The notes under the pieces were generated by a model. It had not been told where the DNA came from and ran no database searches. It saw only the letters and a program-made list of their open reading frames with translations. A DNA stretch of 64,000 nt from Chitinophagaceae bacterium (lineage in GTDB: Bacteria; Bacteroidota; Bacteroidia; Chitinophagales; Chitinophagaceae), in the NCBI GenBank assembly GCA_016721725.1, contig JADKHN010000006.1, forward strand, positions 558,001-622,000, in the 5' to 3' direction. The position numbers were made by a program, and so were the translations under genes. Below are positions 1-8,658 of this stretch, in pieces. Positions within the stretch are counted from its first letter, which is position 1. Every line of letters begins with the position of its first letter.

Positions 1-131
1 GTGAAAAAGAAACCGGCGGCGGACGGGAAAGCGGAAGCGATGCCTGGAAGGTCTATATGCGCAGGCAGACCAATACCATTAACTATACCCGGAAACTCCC
101 CCTGGCCCAGGGCATCAAATTCGACTTATAA
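1..131 (+). CDS. C-terminal end of an unidentified protein (5' end outside window)
   Basis: An open frame enters from the left edge (first full codon at position 3) and stops at TAA 129-131, giving about 42 residues that end in [12 protein letters not shown]. The fragment is polar and too short to assign to a family. The alternating hydrophobic pattern near the end (KVYMRR...INYTRKL) could be a last beta strand, but that is a guess. It is read in the same direction as the OmpA-like gene 114 bases downstream. Confidence 0.6.
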   Translation, partial: EKETGGGRESGSDAWKVYMRRQTNTINYTRKLPLAQGIKFDL

Positions 132-245
132 AACGATCAAAATGCCTTAAAACTGCCTATTTTCGGGTAGTTGACAAATAATATTTACTTTTAAAGCCAG
201 AATAAACGATCTAAAACCCATTCAACACCACAAAACTGTACATTG

Positions 246-1847
246 ATGAAAAAGCTGTTACTATTATTATTCCTGTTCGCCGGCCCGATCGCCGCGATGT
301 CCCAGGTGAAAGTCGGACTCTTCGGGGGCGCAAACAGGTCAACCATAGTACAAACCAGCGACCAGGCCAACTGGAGCACCATAAAACCGAATTACGATCC
401 CATTTATGGCTATCATGGCGGATTGCTGGCCGAATTCGCACTCAATAAAAAAGGAAGCCTGGCCTTCCAGCCCAATGTGGCCTATTATAATAAGGGACGC
501 AAATATTTTGAAACCTTCGCCGCGGGAAGCCTTTTGCAGGACTCAGGCGTCAAGCAAATGCTGAACTATATCGATATTCCCCTGAACATCATCGGAAAGA
601 TCAGGATCGCCAAGAATTTCAAGTTCATCATCGGCGCAGGCCCTTACGCTTCTTTCTTCCTCAGCGGGAAAGAAAAGACCACCACCACGGATCCCTCCGG
701 CACGGTGATCACCCGTACCAATGCCGACCTTCCGGTGGGGAACGGACCGGGCAAATACAAGACCTTTGACTATGGCATCAATGTGCTCGCCGGATTCGAG
801 ATCGGCAAACTGTTCCTGCGCGCCGAAGCCAGCCAGAGCCTGGGCGACATGTACCAGGGCAACGGGTTCAAAGGGACTTTCAAGAACCAGGTGATCGGGG
901 TTTCCCTGGGTTATAATTTCGATATCAAATCGGCAGAACCGGCTAAGAAGAAACTGCCGGATACCGCCGCGACCAAGAAACCGGCCGAAGTGAAAGACAA
1001 GGACGGGGATGGTATTGCTGATGCGGATGATGATTGTCCGAAAGACGCCGGTACCGCTGCAACCAAAGGTTGCCCGGATAAGGATGGCGACGGCGTAGCC
1101 GATAAAGACGATAAATGCCCGGATGTGAAGGGTCTGATTGGCAATAAAGGTTGCCCGGCCCCGGATGCGGATGGGGATGGCGTTCCAGACAGTGAAGACA
1201 AGTGTCCAAATGAAAAAGGCACCATCCTTACCGATGGTTGCCCGGCCAGGAATGAAGTGACCGTACCCGTGCCGGTGAAAGGCGGCGACAGGGATGGCGA
1301 CGGCATCAAGGATGAGAACGACCAGTGCCCGGATGAAAAAGGATTCCTCCGCTACAATGGTTGTCCGATCCCGGACAGCGATGGCGATGGCATCAATGAT
1401 GAGATCGACAAGTGCAAGACAGAAGCCGGTGTGAGAGAGAAGAATGGTTGTCCGCTCGTGACCAAACAGAAGAATAAGAAAGACAGGCCGGCCATCAGCA
1501 ATGAAGTGGTGGAGACCGTTGCGGAGAAAGCCAACAGGATCCAGTTCAGCCAGAGTGAGATCGAATTGAACGCGGCTGCACAGGGAGCGCTCGACGAAGT
1601 GGTGGAGCTGATGAACAGCAACCCGGAACTGAACATGAGCATTGAAGGACATGCGAGCCTGGAAGGTGACCATTATGTGAACCTGGCCCTGTCGAACGGA
1701 AGGGCGAACAGTGTCCGGAACTACCTGGTATCGAAAGGCATCAGCAAAGACCGCCTGAGTACGTCATGGTATGGAACTGACCGGCTGATCACCCGGGATC
1801 CGAAGAAACAATCGCAGAACAGAAGGGTGGAATTAAAACCTTATTAA
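246..1847 (+). CDS. OmpA-family outer-membrane protein with N-terminal beta-barrel and TSP3 calcium-binding repeats
   Basis: I place the start at ATG 246 (MKKLLLLLFLFAG..., a signal peptide ending near AMSQ); a TTG one codon earlier is less likely. Residues about 22-225 look like an 8-stranded outer-membrane barrel of the PorT/OMP_b-brl type. Residues about 250-400 hold five or six thrombospondin type 3 repeats of the form D-x-DGDG-x-x-D-x-x-D-x-CP, which bind calcium in known proteins. The C-terminal ~105 residues are an OmpA peptidoglycan-binding domain (IEGHASLEGD...NGRANSVRNYL...NRRVELKPY). The expected role is to link outer membrane and peptidoglycan. The DG-rich repeats create long spurious antisense open frames. 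Confidence 0.93.
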   Translation: MKKLLLLLFLFAGPIAAMSQVKVGLFGGANRSTIVQTSDQANWSTIKPNYDPIYGYHGGLLAEFALNKKGSLAFQPNVAYYNKGRKYFETFAAGSLLQDSGVKQMLNYIDIPLNIIGKIRIAKNFKFIIGAGPYASFFLSGKEKTTTTDPSGTVITRTNADLPVGNGPGKYKTFDYGINVLAGFEIGKLFLRAEASQSLGDMYQGNGFKGTFKNQVIGVSLGYNFDIKSAEPAKKKLPDTAATKKPAEVKDKDGDGIADADDDCPKDAGTAATKGCPDKDGDGVADKDDKCPDVKGLIGNKGCPAPDADGDGVPDSEDKCPNEKGTILTDGCPARNEVTVPVPVKGGDRDGDGIKDENDQCPDEKGFLRYNGCPIPDSDGDGINDEIDKCKTEAGVREKNGCPLVTKQKNKKDRPAISNEVVETVAEKANRIQFSQSEIELNAAAQGALDEVVELMNSNPELNMSIEGHASLEGDHYVNLALSNGRANSVRNYLVSKGISKDRLSTSWYGTDRLITRDPKKQSQNRRVELKPY

Positions 1848-1935
1848 AAAAAACATAAAATAGCCTTAATACCGGATGAACGGTATGGCAGATCAACAGG
1901 GCGGTTTTACATTCGCCTGAACAAACAAGAGACAT

Positions 1936-3612
1936 ATGAATAAAAAAACAGCGATTTTAAGTTTGGCCTTACTGGCCGGAATGAGCGCTTTCGCGCAGAA
2001 AGATGATGTACCCAAGGGCTGGCACCTGATGGACAAGGAAGCCAACGGTGTATTCGGCGTCAGTGCGGACAAGGCCTATGACTTCATTAAAACCAAGAAA
2101 CTGAAAAGCAAGACCGTGGTGGTGGCGGTCATCGACAGCGGTATCGATACCCTGCATGAGGACCTGAAAGCCATCTTGTGGACCAACCCGAAAGAGATCC
2201 CCGGCAATGGCATTGATGACGACAAGAACGGTTATATCGATGATGTACATGGCTGGAATTTCATCGGAGGAAAGGATGGCCGGAATGTGAAAGAGGACAG
2301 TTATGAGGCCGCCCGGGTCTATCATGAAGGCAAGGCTAAATTCAAAGGAAAGTCTGAGGCCGACTTCACCGGAAAGGACCTGGTTGATTTCAAGACCTGG
2401 AAAAAATCGGAAGTAAAAGTGATCGGTGATGGTACAGGTGGTGGCGCGGATATGGCCATGCTGAAGCGGATTCAGACCAACCTGCAGAAGAGCGATGAGA
2501 TCCTGAAGAAAGCCATTGGCAAGGATACTTATACCGGCAAGGAACTGGAAGCTTATACCACTAAAACGGATGAGGAGAAAAAAGCACGTACTTCCTTACT
2601 GGGACTGATGAAAGGCAATGATGCCATGGACCAGACCAACAAAGAATTCATCGACGGACTGGTGGAATACATTGCCGGCGAGGAACGCAAGGAGAATTCA
2701 AAGAACAACCCGCCCACGGAATACCGTAAGGACATCGTGAAGGACGACGAGACCAATATCAACGACCGTAATTACGGTAACAATGATATCATGGCCTCCA
2801 CTCCCCTGCACGGAACGCATTGCGCGGGTATCATCGGTGCCATCCGCAACAATGGCAAGGGCATGGACGGCATTGCGGATAATGTTCGCATCATGATGAT
2901 CCGCGCCGTACCCGACGGAGATGAGCACGATAAGGATATCGCCAATGCGATCCGTTATGCCGTTGACAATGGTGCCCAGATCATCAGCATGAGCTTCGGA
3001 AAGGATTTCTCCCCGCAGAAGCAATGGGTGGATGACGCCTTCCGTTATGCCGAAAGCAAGAATGTATTGCTGGTTCACGCCGCCGGTAATGATGCCAAGA
3101 ATGTGGACACGGCGGATAATTTCCCCAACCCCGTTTTCGTGGACGGTAAGGGAAGGGCCAACAATGTGATCACGGTGGGTGCCAGCGGGGATCCCAAATC
3201 GGGCGGACTGACGGCCTCTTTCAGTAATTATGGGAAGAAGGAAGTGGATGTGTTCTCACCCGGTGTAAAGATCTATGCTACACTCCCGGGTGGCGATAAA
3301 TACGGAAACCTGCAGGGTACCAGTATGGCTTGTCCGCTGGTGGCCGGTATCGCCGCGCTGGCACTGGAATAGTATCCCAACCTGTCGGCCAGGCAATTGA
3401 AATACGTGATCGAGAAATCAGCGCAGGTCCCCGAGTACAAAGTGAAGATCCCTGGAACAGATGATCTCACGGATCTTTCTGAACTCTCGAAGACCGGTGG
3501 AATCGTAAACGCATATGAAGCCATCAAACTGGCATCCACGATCAAGGGCGAAAGGAAACCGGTGAAGGAAACATTGCCTAAACCGAAACTGGTGAAGAAT
3601 AAAAAAGGTTAA
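1936..3612 (+). pseudogene. Secreted S8 subtilisin-like serine peptidase interrupted by an in-frame amber codon
   Basis: ATG 1936 opens a signal peptide (MNKKTAILSLALLAGMSAFAQ) followed by a subtilase domain. The catalytic triad is visible: Asp67 in VAVIDSGID, His292 in LHGTHCAG and Ser463 in GTSMACP, with a large insertion between Asp and His. At 3370-3372 the frame meets TAG. The next codons continue the family sequence without a shift (YPNLSARQLKYVIEKSAQ...) to TAA 3610-3612. Relatives usually have a Tyr here, so TAC/TAT to TAG is the simplest event. Several intact genes in the window end in TAG, so the codon is an ordinary stop in this genome. The shortened product keeps the triad but lacks about 80 C-terminal residues, so residual activity is possible. 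Confidence 0.88.
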
Positions 3613-3630
3613 ACACATTTAATAATACCA

Positions 3631-3670
3631 GAAAAAGTTTACGTCTTACCTGGCGTAAACTTTTTCATTT
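3631..3670 (+). terminator. Intrinsic terminator after the S8 peptidase gene
   Basis: A perfect 13-bp inverted repeat (3631-3643 and 3654-3666, arm GAAAAAGTTTACG) encloses a 10-base loop, and the T-rich arm provides the U tract. A-rich and T-rich arms suggest it may work in both directions. Confidence 0.85.
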
Positions 3671-3684
3671 AAAAATAAAAATCC

Positions 3685-4206
3685 ATGGCCAGACCCATAC
3701 CCGGGACCTATCCCGAATACTACCAGCGTTATATCGACCAGGTTGCGGAGAACGACCTGACAACCGCACTCGAAAATCAATTGCCCCGGATACGGGAATT
3801 CCTGTCGGGCATTACGGAAGAACAATCCTTGTTCCGTTATGCCCCCGGCAAATGGACGATGAAAGAAGTGCTTCAGCACATGATCGATACGGAAAGGATA
3901 TTCGGTTACCGTTCCCTTTGTTTCGCCCGCGGGGAGAAAGCTTCTTTGCCCGGTTTTGAAGAAGATGATTACGCCGCTCAATCCGGCGCCAACAGCCGGA
4001 CCTGGCAGAGCCTGGTGGAAGAGATGATCCTGCTCCGGCAATCCACGATCATCCTGTTCAACAGTTTCCCTTCAACCGGCATGGCCGCTTCGGGCATCGC
4101 CAATAATAACCCGATCAGCGTATTGGCGATGGGTTTCATCATTCCCGGGCATTTCACGCATCACCGGAAAGTGATGGAGGAACGTTACCTGGGAACAAAC
4201 CTGTAA
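3685..4206 (+). CDS. DinB/YfiT-like four-helix-bundle protein (DinB_2 type)
   Basis: 173 residues from ATG 3685. The sequence fits the DinB superfamily: an N-terminal helix, then YAPGKWTMKEVLQHMIDTERIFGYR (first metal-binding His) and a C-terminal IPGHFTHHRKVMEERYL that would supply the remaining histidines of the usual three-His site. In characterised members this fold binds a divalent metal and acts as a thiol-dependent transferase, but substrates are mostly unknown. It has no signal peptide and is probably cytoplasmic. It stands alone downstream of a strong terminator. Confidence 0.85.
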   Translation: MARPIPGTYPEYYQRYIDQVAENDLTTALENQLPRIREFLSGITEEQSLFRYAPGKWTMKEVLQHMIDTERIFGYRSLCFARGEKASLPGFEEDDYAAQSGANSRTWQSLVEEMILLRQSTIILFNSFPSTGMAASGIANNNPISVLAMGFIIPGHFTHHRKVMEERYLGTNL

Positions 4207-4400
4207 GGTTTGCCGCAAAGGGCTGGTGCGCTGAAAACCTTACAGCGTTTGATCAAATAAAAACCGTTAAGTTATGCATCGCTGGTTTCGGGCATGGCTT
4301 TTCTTAATGTGTTTTATGGTCATTCGCAAAAAAACGCTATAAGGTTTTCCCCTACCCATGGCCCTGCTGCAAACCTCATAGGTTTTCTTAACTTCATTCC
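4207..4400. other. Intergenic region with no recognisable gene
   Basis: Between the DinB-like gene and the M23 peptidase. Short related words such as AAGGTTT and AAACCT recur near both ends, but I see no clear hairpin terminator and no reading frame of note. Confidence 0.5.
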
Positions 4401-5213
4401 ATGAAAACGGCCCTTTCTTTATTGCTTTCCGCCCTCTCCCTTCCCTCCTTCGCGCAACAGGACATCCGGTTCTTTTCCGAGAAAAAGGAAAGAGGATTCA
4501 TCCTCTATGCCGCAAACAACGAATATGGTCCCGTATCCGTTTCCCTTGAGCTGGACCTGACCAACCTGCAATTTTCTAAAGACCCGCAAAAAATATTCGT
4601 TATACCGGCCCGAACTGAAAAATTCAATCTCGGTGATCTGGATATTGTCACCCCGGGAGAACGGTATAAATATTCCTATCGTTACCGTTCCAATATCGGG
4701 GACGTCACCCTGCTGAAATATGATACGACCTATGCTTATGAACTCCCCTATCAAAAAGGACAGAGTTTTGTTGTGGCACAAGGCTATAATGGCCGACTGT
4801 CGCACCAGGGTGAGAACGCCATCGACTTCAGCATGCCCGAAGGCACCGAAGTACTGGCCGCACGGGAAGGCATTGTGGTGAGGGTGGTGCAGAACAATGC
4901 CGAATCCTGTCCGGAAGAAGCCTGCAAAAAATACAACAACTTCATCACCCTCCTCCACCCCGACGGCACCCTGGCCAATTATGTACACCTCAAGTACAAG
5001 GGTTCAAAAGTGAAACCCGGCGACCAGGTCAATAAAGGGTATCTCATCGGCTTTAGCGGCAATACCGGCTGGACCAACGGGCCGCACCTTCATTTTTCCT
5101 GCGCCCTGCCCGGACTGGAAAAAAGGGAAACGCTCAGAACGGTGTTCAGGACCGGCGACGGAACTCAACTGGAATACCTGGCTGAAAAGGAAAGGGTGAT
5201 GAGGGGGTATTAA
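4401..5213 (+). CDS. Secreted M23-family metallopeptidase (LytM-like)
   Basis: 270 residues. ATG 4401 begins a signal peptide (MKTALSLLLSALSLPSFAQ). The N-terminal half (residues ~20-120) is a beta-rich domain of unknown role. The C-terminal half is an M23 peptidase: His135 and Asp142 in SHQGENAIDF and His229/His231 in GPHLHF form the expected zinc site. Family members cut peptide bridges in peptidoglycan or other glycine-rich peptides, so a periplasmic or cell-surface wall role is likely. The stop codon lies inside a 15-bp word (5205-5219) that recurs at 5371-5385, the edge of the AT-rich island. Confidence 0.9.
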   Translation: MKTALSLLLSALSLPSFAQQDIRFFSEKKERGFILYAANNEYGPVSVSLELDLTNLQFSKDPQKIFVIPARTEKFNLGDLDIVTPGERYKYSYRYRSNIGDVTLLKYDTTYAYELPYQKGQSFVVAQGYNGRLSHQGENAIDFSMPEGTEVLAAREGIVVRVVQNNAESCPEEACKKYNNFITLLHPDGTLANYVHLKYKGSKVKPGDQVNKGYLIGFSGNTGWTNGPHLHFSCALPGLEKRETLRTVFRTGDGTQLEYLAEKERVMRGY

Positions 5214-5385
5214 ACGGTTTTGGTTTATATCGGCCGGTAAAATATATAAGTCTCCCAGGCTTACACAATTTTAGATTTCAATTGTCCTCTTCTTCTAAAA
5301 CAATTTCATATACGAATATATTTTCATTGATAATAAAGAAGTTGTAATTTGGGGTGAGCAGCGAATGTGCGGGTATTAAACAGTT
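5205..5385. repeat. 15-bp direct repeat pair at the left edge of the AT-rich island
   Basis: GGGTATTAAACGGTT at 5205-5219 (covering the stop of the M23 gene) recurs with one mismatch as GGGTATTAAACAGTT at 5371-5385. The 151 bases between are AT-rich and hold no gene I can support. The repeat may mark duplication of the insertion point of foreign DNA. Confidence 0.6.
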
Positions 5386-5429
5386 ACCTGCCATTTTTGA
5401 GCACTCTACGAACTTTTAAAACTCCCAAA

Positions 5430-5832
5430 ATGAAAAAAGTGTTTTTCTTTATTATTTTAACTCATTTTGTTCTCACTTCATTTGGGCAAACAGAACAATA
5501 TGAAAGTTCATCTGCAATTAGAGAAGAAGCTGACTTTAAAATTGAACGTATTTCTAGGCTTCTAGTATTTACAGGCAAAACAATTACAATTTCAAATTGG
5601 CTAAATGGTGGACAAGAAGCGCTAATGCTTAAAATTGATAAGGTCTTAGATAAAGAATATTCTTTAGACGGAATTTGCAAATGGTATTACTGTACGTCAA
5701 AAAAAAGATTTTATTAACGGATTTTCGAAAACAATAATAATTATACCAAAATCAAAGGATAAAGTAAAAGTTTTTACGTTTGCTAACGAAGTAACTGTCT
5801 ATCACACCGAAATACTAATAAGCAAAAATTAA
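5430..5832 (+). pseudogene. Small secreted protein of unknown function, frameshifted at an A8 run
   Basis: ATG 5430 (MKKVFFFIILTHFVLTSFGQ) gives a clear signal peptide. The frame runs to 5717, but at the A8 run 5699-5706 removal of one A joins it to a second frame. That frame continues SKKDFINGFSKTIIIIP and ends ...TEILISKN with TAA 5830-5832, for about 134 residues in all. The joined protein is small, exported and of no family I recognise. It is AT-rich and sits first in the cassette-like block. The shift may be a real mutation, slippage-dependent expression, or a homopolymer sequencing error. Confidence 0.6.
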
Positions 5833-5856
5833 TTCACTCATTTATATTCTTACGTT

Positions 5857-6075
5857 ATGGAAAACAATACAATTTCTGTTACAGCTCATACTGTTACAGG
5901 CGAGCTAACAGACATATTGAGCAATGCAACTCCGCATGACGCTATCGAAGACTACTTCTGTCCGGATATGAGGCCACCACTTCAAACACTCGTGATAAAG
6001 GCTACAACTGACGAGGGAAAGGTTGTATTACTCTCAATTACCCAAAATAGCATTCATGTAAAAGTGAGTTCATAA
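5857..6075 (+). CDS. Small hypothetical protein (72 aa)
   Basis: ATG 5857 to TAA 6073-6075, 24 bases after the preceding broken gene and followed at 6093 by the attC-like region. The protein (MENNTISVTAHTVTGELTD...) has no signal peptide or membrane segment. Alternating hydrophobic stretches (LVIKATTDEGKVVLLSITQNSIHVKV) suggest a small beta-rich domain. I do not recognise the family. Position and spacing suggest co-transcription with the gene before it, as in a toxin/immunity or sensor pair, but nothing in the sequence shows that. Confidence 0.55.
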   Translation: MENNTISVTAHTVTGELTDILSNATPHDAIEDYFCPDMRPPLQTLVIKATTDEGKVVLLSITQNSIHVKVSS

Positions 6076-6092
6076 TTTTTAGATAATAAAAC

Positions 6093-6374
6093 GGCAGGTA
6101 ACATGGGGTTTGGCGCAAGCGGGGCCTGACAATGTAACTTCAGCATTTGTGCATGGCCAAGCAGTGGCTCGGGGCTGGACCGTTTATTCTTGAGCATTTT
6201 TGGTAACTTCAAATAATTATATTCTTAGGGCGACATCGGCCGGGCAGACGTAATCCTAATATCCCGCCTGACGCCAAGCCCTTGACGTTAGCGGAAAATG
6301 CCAATTAAACACTATCCTGATAATTGACCTTTTACAGACCTAATTTAATAAATAATTATTACTATATTTAATAT
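6093..6374. other. Attachment-site-like palindromic region and leader of the methyltransferase gene
   Basis: 6093-6287 is the attC-like region described for the cassette-like block. It is GC-richer than its surroundings and has the conserved-looking word GTAACTTCA at two places. 6288-6374 is AT-rich and holds the upstream region of the methyltransferase gene; no convincing promoter was picked out. Confidence 0.45.
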
Positions 6375-6926
6375 ATGGAACCGTTTCTAAAATGGGCTGG
6401 GGGAAAACGTTGGTTAATCTCAAATCCTAATAATATCTTCCCAGACGAGACTAAGATTAAACAATATATTGAACCCTTTTTGGGAGGAGCTGCAGTTTTT
6501 TTTCATATACAACCTTCAAATGGACACTTAAGCGACATTAATGAGGACCTGATAAATGCTTATATTATTGTTAGAGACAAATGGGAAGACTTAATAGAAA
6601 TACTCAGAAAATACGAAATACAACATTGTAAAGAATTTTACTATCAAATGCGATCAAATAATCCTCGCTCCCCTTTGCAAAAAGCAGCTAGATTTATTTA
6701 TTTAAATCGTACTTGTTGGAATGGTTTATATCGTGTCAATAGTAAAGGAGAATTCAACGTTCCGATTGGAACCAAAACCAAAGTCATATTAGATGCGGAC
6801 GATTTTTTGGGGCTTTCCAGTTTGCTTGCTGGAATGAATATTGAAGCATGCGATTTTGAAAAAACGATAGACAAGGCCAATGATGGAAGGGGCGTTTATA
6901 GCGAATTAGCAATTAAATGTTGGTAA
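6375..6926 (+). pseudogene. Dam-type (D12 class) adenine-N6 DNA methyltransferase, truncated before the DPPY motif
   Basis: Starts at ATG 6375. Residues 4-11 FLKWAGGK are motif X, and YIEPFLGGAAVFF (~32-44) is the SAM-binding motif I. SDINEDLINAY and FIYLNRTCWNGLYRVNSKGEFNVPIG are also typical of the D12 class. Full-length relatives run to about 260-300 residues and reach the catalytic DPPY motif soon after a segment like CDFEKTIDKANDG. Here that segment is followed by an unrelated-looking RGVYSELAIKCW and TAA at residue 184. The catalytic motif and the rest of the enzyme are missing, so it should be inactive. An internal deletion is likely. AT-rich, in keeping with horizontal transfer. Confidence 0.82.
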
Positions 6927-6927
6927 T

Positions 6928-7462
6928 ATGAAAAAAGTGAATGAAAAGATTAAGATATTCTTTACTTCCATAGACTACCCTGCTTTAGGAAAAAGTTTCA
7001 TGGAAGTCTTTTATTTAACATTAATTGCATTACTCCCTCTTATAATAAACATTACTATCGCAACATTAGCTACAAATGATATTATTGAACCACTGAAAAC
7101 AAAAATAGTCCCTGGTGAAATTCTTGCTTATTGTTTAAGTTTTTTAGCGCCATCTCTTTATTTAATAATAAAAACTCATGGTCTAGGATATAAGTTACCA
7201 CTTCTTCACTTCTTTTCAATCATTACTTTTATTGTTTACGTTTCATCACGGTGCTATACTTAATAGCAAAAATAAATGGGTTCAATCAATTGATATGGAA
7301 AGTCATAAATTCGACCTCTATTTCAAACTCACATTAGTATTCTTGGCTACTGCGGTAATATTTAGAATTTATTCAGTCTATCATGGAAAAATGCATCTAA
7401 CTGGTCAGAGACTAGGAATAGACAACAACAAAATTTCAATGAGCAATTCAGTGAAAGTTTAA
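6928..7462 (+). pseudogene. Multi-pass membrane protein of unknown function, probably frameshifted
   Basis: ATG 6928 follows the methyltransferase stop by one base. The first frame (to 7263) has hydrophobic segments around residues 27-50, 70-85 and 90-107 and ends abruptly after FIVYVSSRCYT. A second frame overlapping from about 7232 continues in the same style (FHHGAILNSKNKWVQSID) with a further membrane segment (LYFKLTLVFLATAVIFRIY) and stops at TAA 7460-7462. A one-base length change between about 7232 and 7263 would join them into a protein of about 175 residues with four membrane segments. Alternatively two short overlapping proteins are made. Family unknown; it sits between a DNA methyltransferase remnant and a DGQHR gene. 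Confidence 0.5.
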
Positions 7463-7473
7463 AAGGATAAATT

Positions 7474-8658
7474 ATGAATTCTAATCTCATAAAGTTTCCT
7501 GTAATTAAAATATCTCAACCGTTGGGTGACTTTTTTATTGGGAATATTAAGGCAAGAGATCTTGTAAACATTTCATATGCGGATGTAAGGAGAATTGAAG
7601 GCGAAGAAAGGGAAGTCGAACGATATTTGGGTATTCAACGCCCTTTAGATAAAGCAAGAGTTAATAAAATAAGGAAGTATTTAGAATCACCGGATGCTGC
7701 ATTTCCAACTGGAGTTGTCGTAGCAATAGATCAAAATTGTGCCGAATTCGACAATTCAGGTGTTTTAGTCCTTAAGCCTTATGAAGCAGATTTTAAAGAA
7801 GACGATTCGATTACTTTAGATAAAGTTGCCAAAGTTTTGGATGGGCAACACAGAATTGCAGCTTTTATCAATGAAGCTGGAAATTACGACGAAACATTAA
7901 GTAAGTTGTTCCCAGATTTTGAATTTAATATTGTTGTCTTTGTGGGCTTAGATATTGATGAACAAGCAAATATATTTGCAACTGTCAATTTAGCACAAAC
8001 TAAAGTTAGTCGTAGTCTTGTCTATGACTTGGAAGGTTTATCAAAAACAAGAAGCCCTTTTAGAACCTGTCATCAGGTAGCTGTAGCCTTAGATTCTGCT
8101 GATCAAAGTAGTCCGTTGTATCACAGAATTAAACGCCTTGGATTGAAAACGAAAGGGAGAGAAGAATCTGAACCTTTGACACAGGCTGTGTTTGTTGAAT
8201 CCCTTATAAAGCTATTGTCTCCCGATCCGTTTGCCGACAGAACACTGTATATGAGAGGCAAAACTCCAAAATATTTTAGTAACACAGAGTTACTTAAGCA
8301 TCCTTTCAGAAATATGTTTATATCTGGGAAAGACACTGACATCGCATTGATTTTATACAACTATTTTAGTAGCATTCAAAAAAAATGGCCTACTGCATGG
8401 ACAGAGATAGAAAAGCAAGGGAATATTTTGCCTCGTTCTAATGCCTTTAAAGCCTTTATGCGTTATTTGAGACTTGCATATTTAAATATTGTACGTACAG
8501 AAATTGGAAAAGTGCCTTCAATCGAAGAATTTTCAACAATTTTCGATAAGTTGAAGGTTTCAGATAATGACTTTACTTCTGGAAATTTCAAACCAGGGAG
8601 TGGTGGAGAATCTGCATTTTACAAACTCCTTACCGGCGAAAAACTATTCATGATTTAA
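7474..8658 (+). CDS. DGQHR-domain protein (DndB-like)
   Basis: 394 residues from ATG 7474. The signature DGQHR is at residues 123-127 (KVLDGQHRIAAF), with the preceding region (RPLDKARVNKIRKYLESPDAAFPTGVVVAID) and IFATVNLAQTKVSRSLVYDL also matching the family. DGQHR proteins include DndB, the regulator of the phosphorothioate DNA-modification cluster, and homologues in other DNA-modification and defence islands. No dndCDE or other Dnd partner is present here, so the role is open. It is AT-rich like its neighbours and is the only gene of this island that looks fully intact. Confidence 0.85.
   Translation: MNSNLIKFPVIKISQPLGDFFIGNIKARDLVNISYADVRRIEGEEREVERYLGIQRPLDKARVNKIRKYLESPDAAFPTGVVVAIDQNCAEFDNSGVLVLKPYEADFKEDDSITLDKVAKVLDGQHRIAAFINEAGNYDETLSKLFPDFEFNIVVFVGLDIDEQANIFATVNLAQTKVSRSLVYDLEGLSKTRSPFRTCHQVAVALDSADQSSPLYHRIKRLGLKTKGREESEPLTQAVFVESLIKLLSPDPFADRTLYMRGKTPKYFSNTELLKHPFRNMFISGKDTDIALILYNYFSSIQKKWPTAWTEIEKQGNILPRSNAFKAFMRYLRLAYLNIVRTEIGKVPSIEEFSTIFDKLKVSDNDFTSGNFKPGSGGESAFYKLLTGEKLFMI

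Larger units (their letters stand above)
5383..6287 (+). mobile_element. Integron-cassette-like two-gene block with attC-like end
   Basis: The block starts at GTTACCTGCC (5383-5392). Its 3' end holds a ~195-bp region (6093-6287) that begins with the exact reverse complement GGCAGGTAAC (6093-6102) and ends with CTTGACG followed by TTAGCGG. In an integron cassette the first bases complete its own attC after excision, so this complementarity is what the model predicts. Inside the region a second arm pair, GGGGTTTGGCG (6105-6115) and CGCCAAGCCC (6272-6281), pairs with one G-T wobble, giving a long imperfect hairpin. Both enclosed genes point toward the attC-like end, as in cassettes. No integron integrase is present, and the core does not match the GTTRRRY consensus exactly, so this is an inference. 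Confidence 0.5.

Noticed and set aside
171..193. TTGAC...TACTTTTA as promoter of the OmpA gene
   Set aside because: Spacing of about 12 bases is too short for the known Bacteroidota consensus.
543..1673. Long antisense open frame over the OmpA gene
   Set aside because: It arises from the DG-rich calcium repeats read backwards, is His/Ile-rich without any domain, and covers a well-supported gene.
3370..3372. Stop-codon recoding or suppression at TAG
   Set aside because: prc, tsaD, hscB, the lipocalin-like array gene and others end with TAG, so it is a standard stop; no recoding element is visible.
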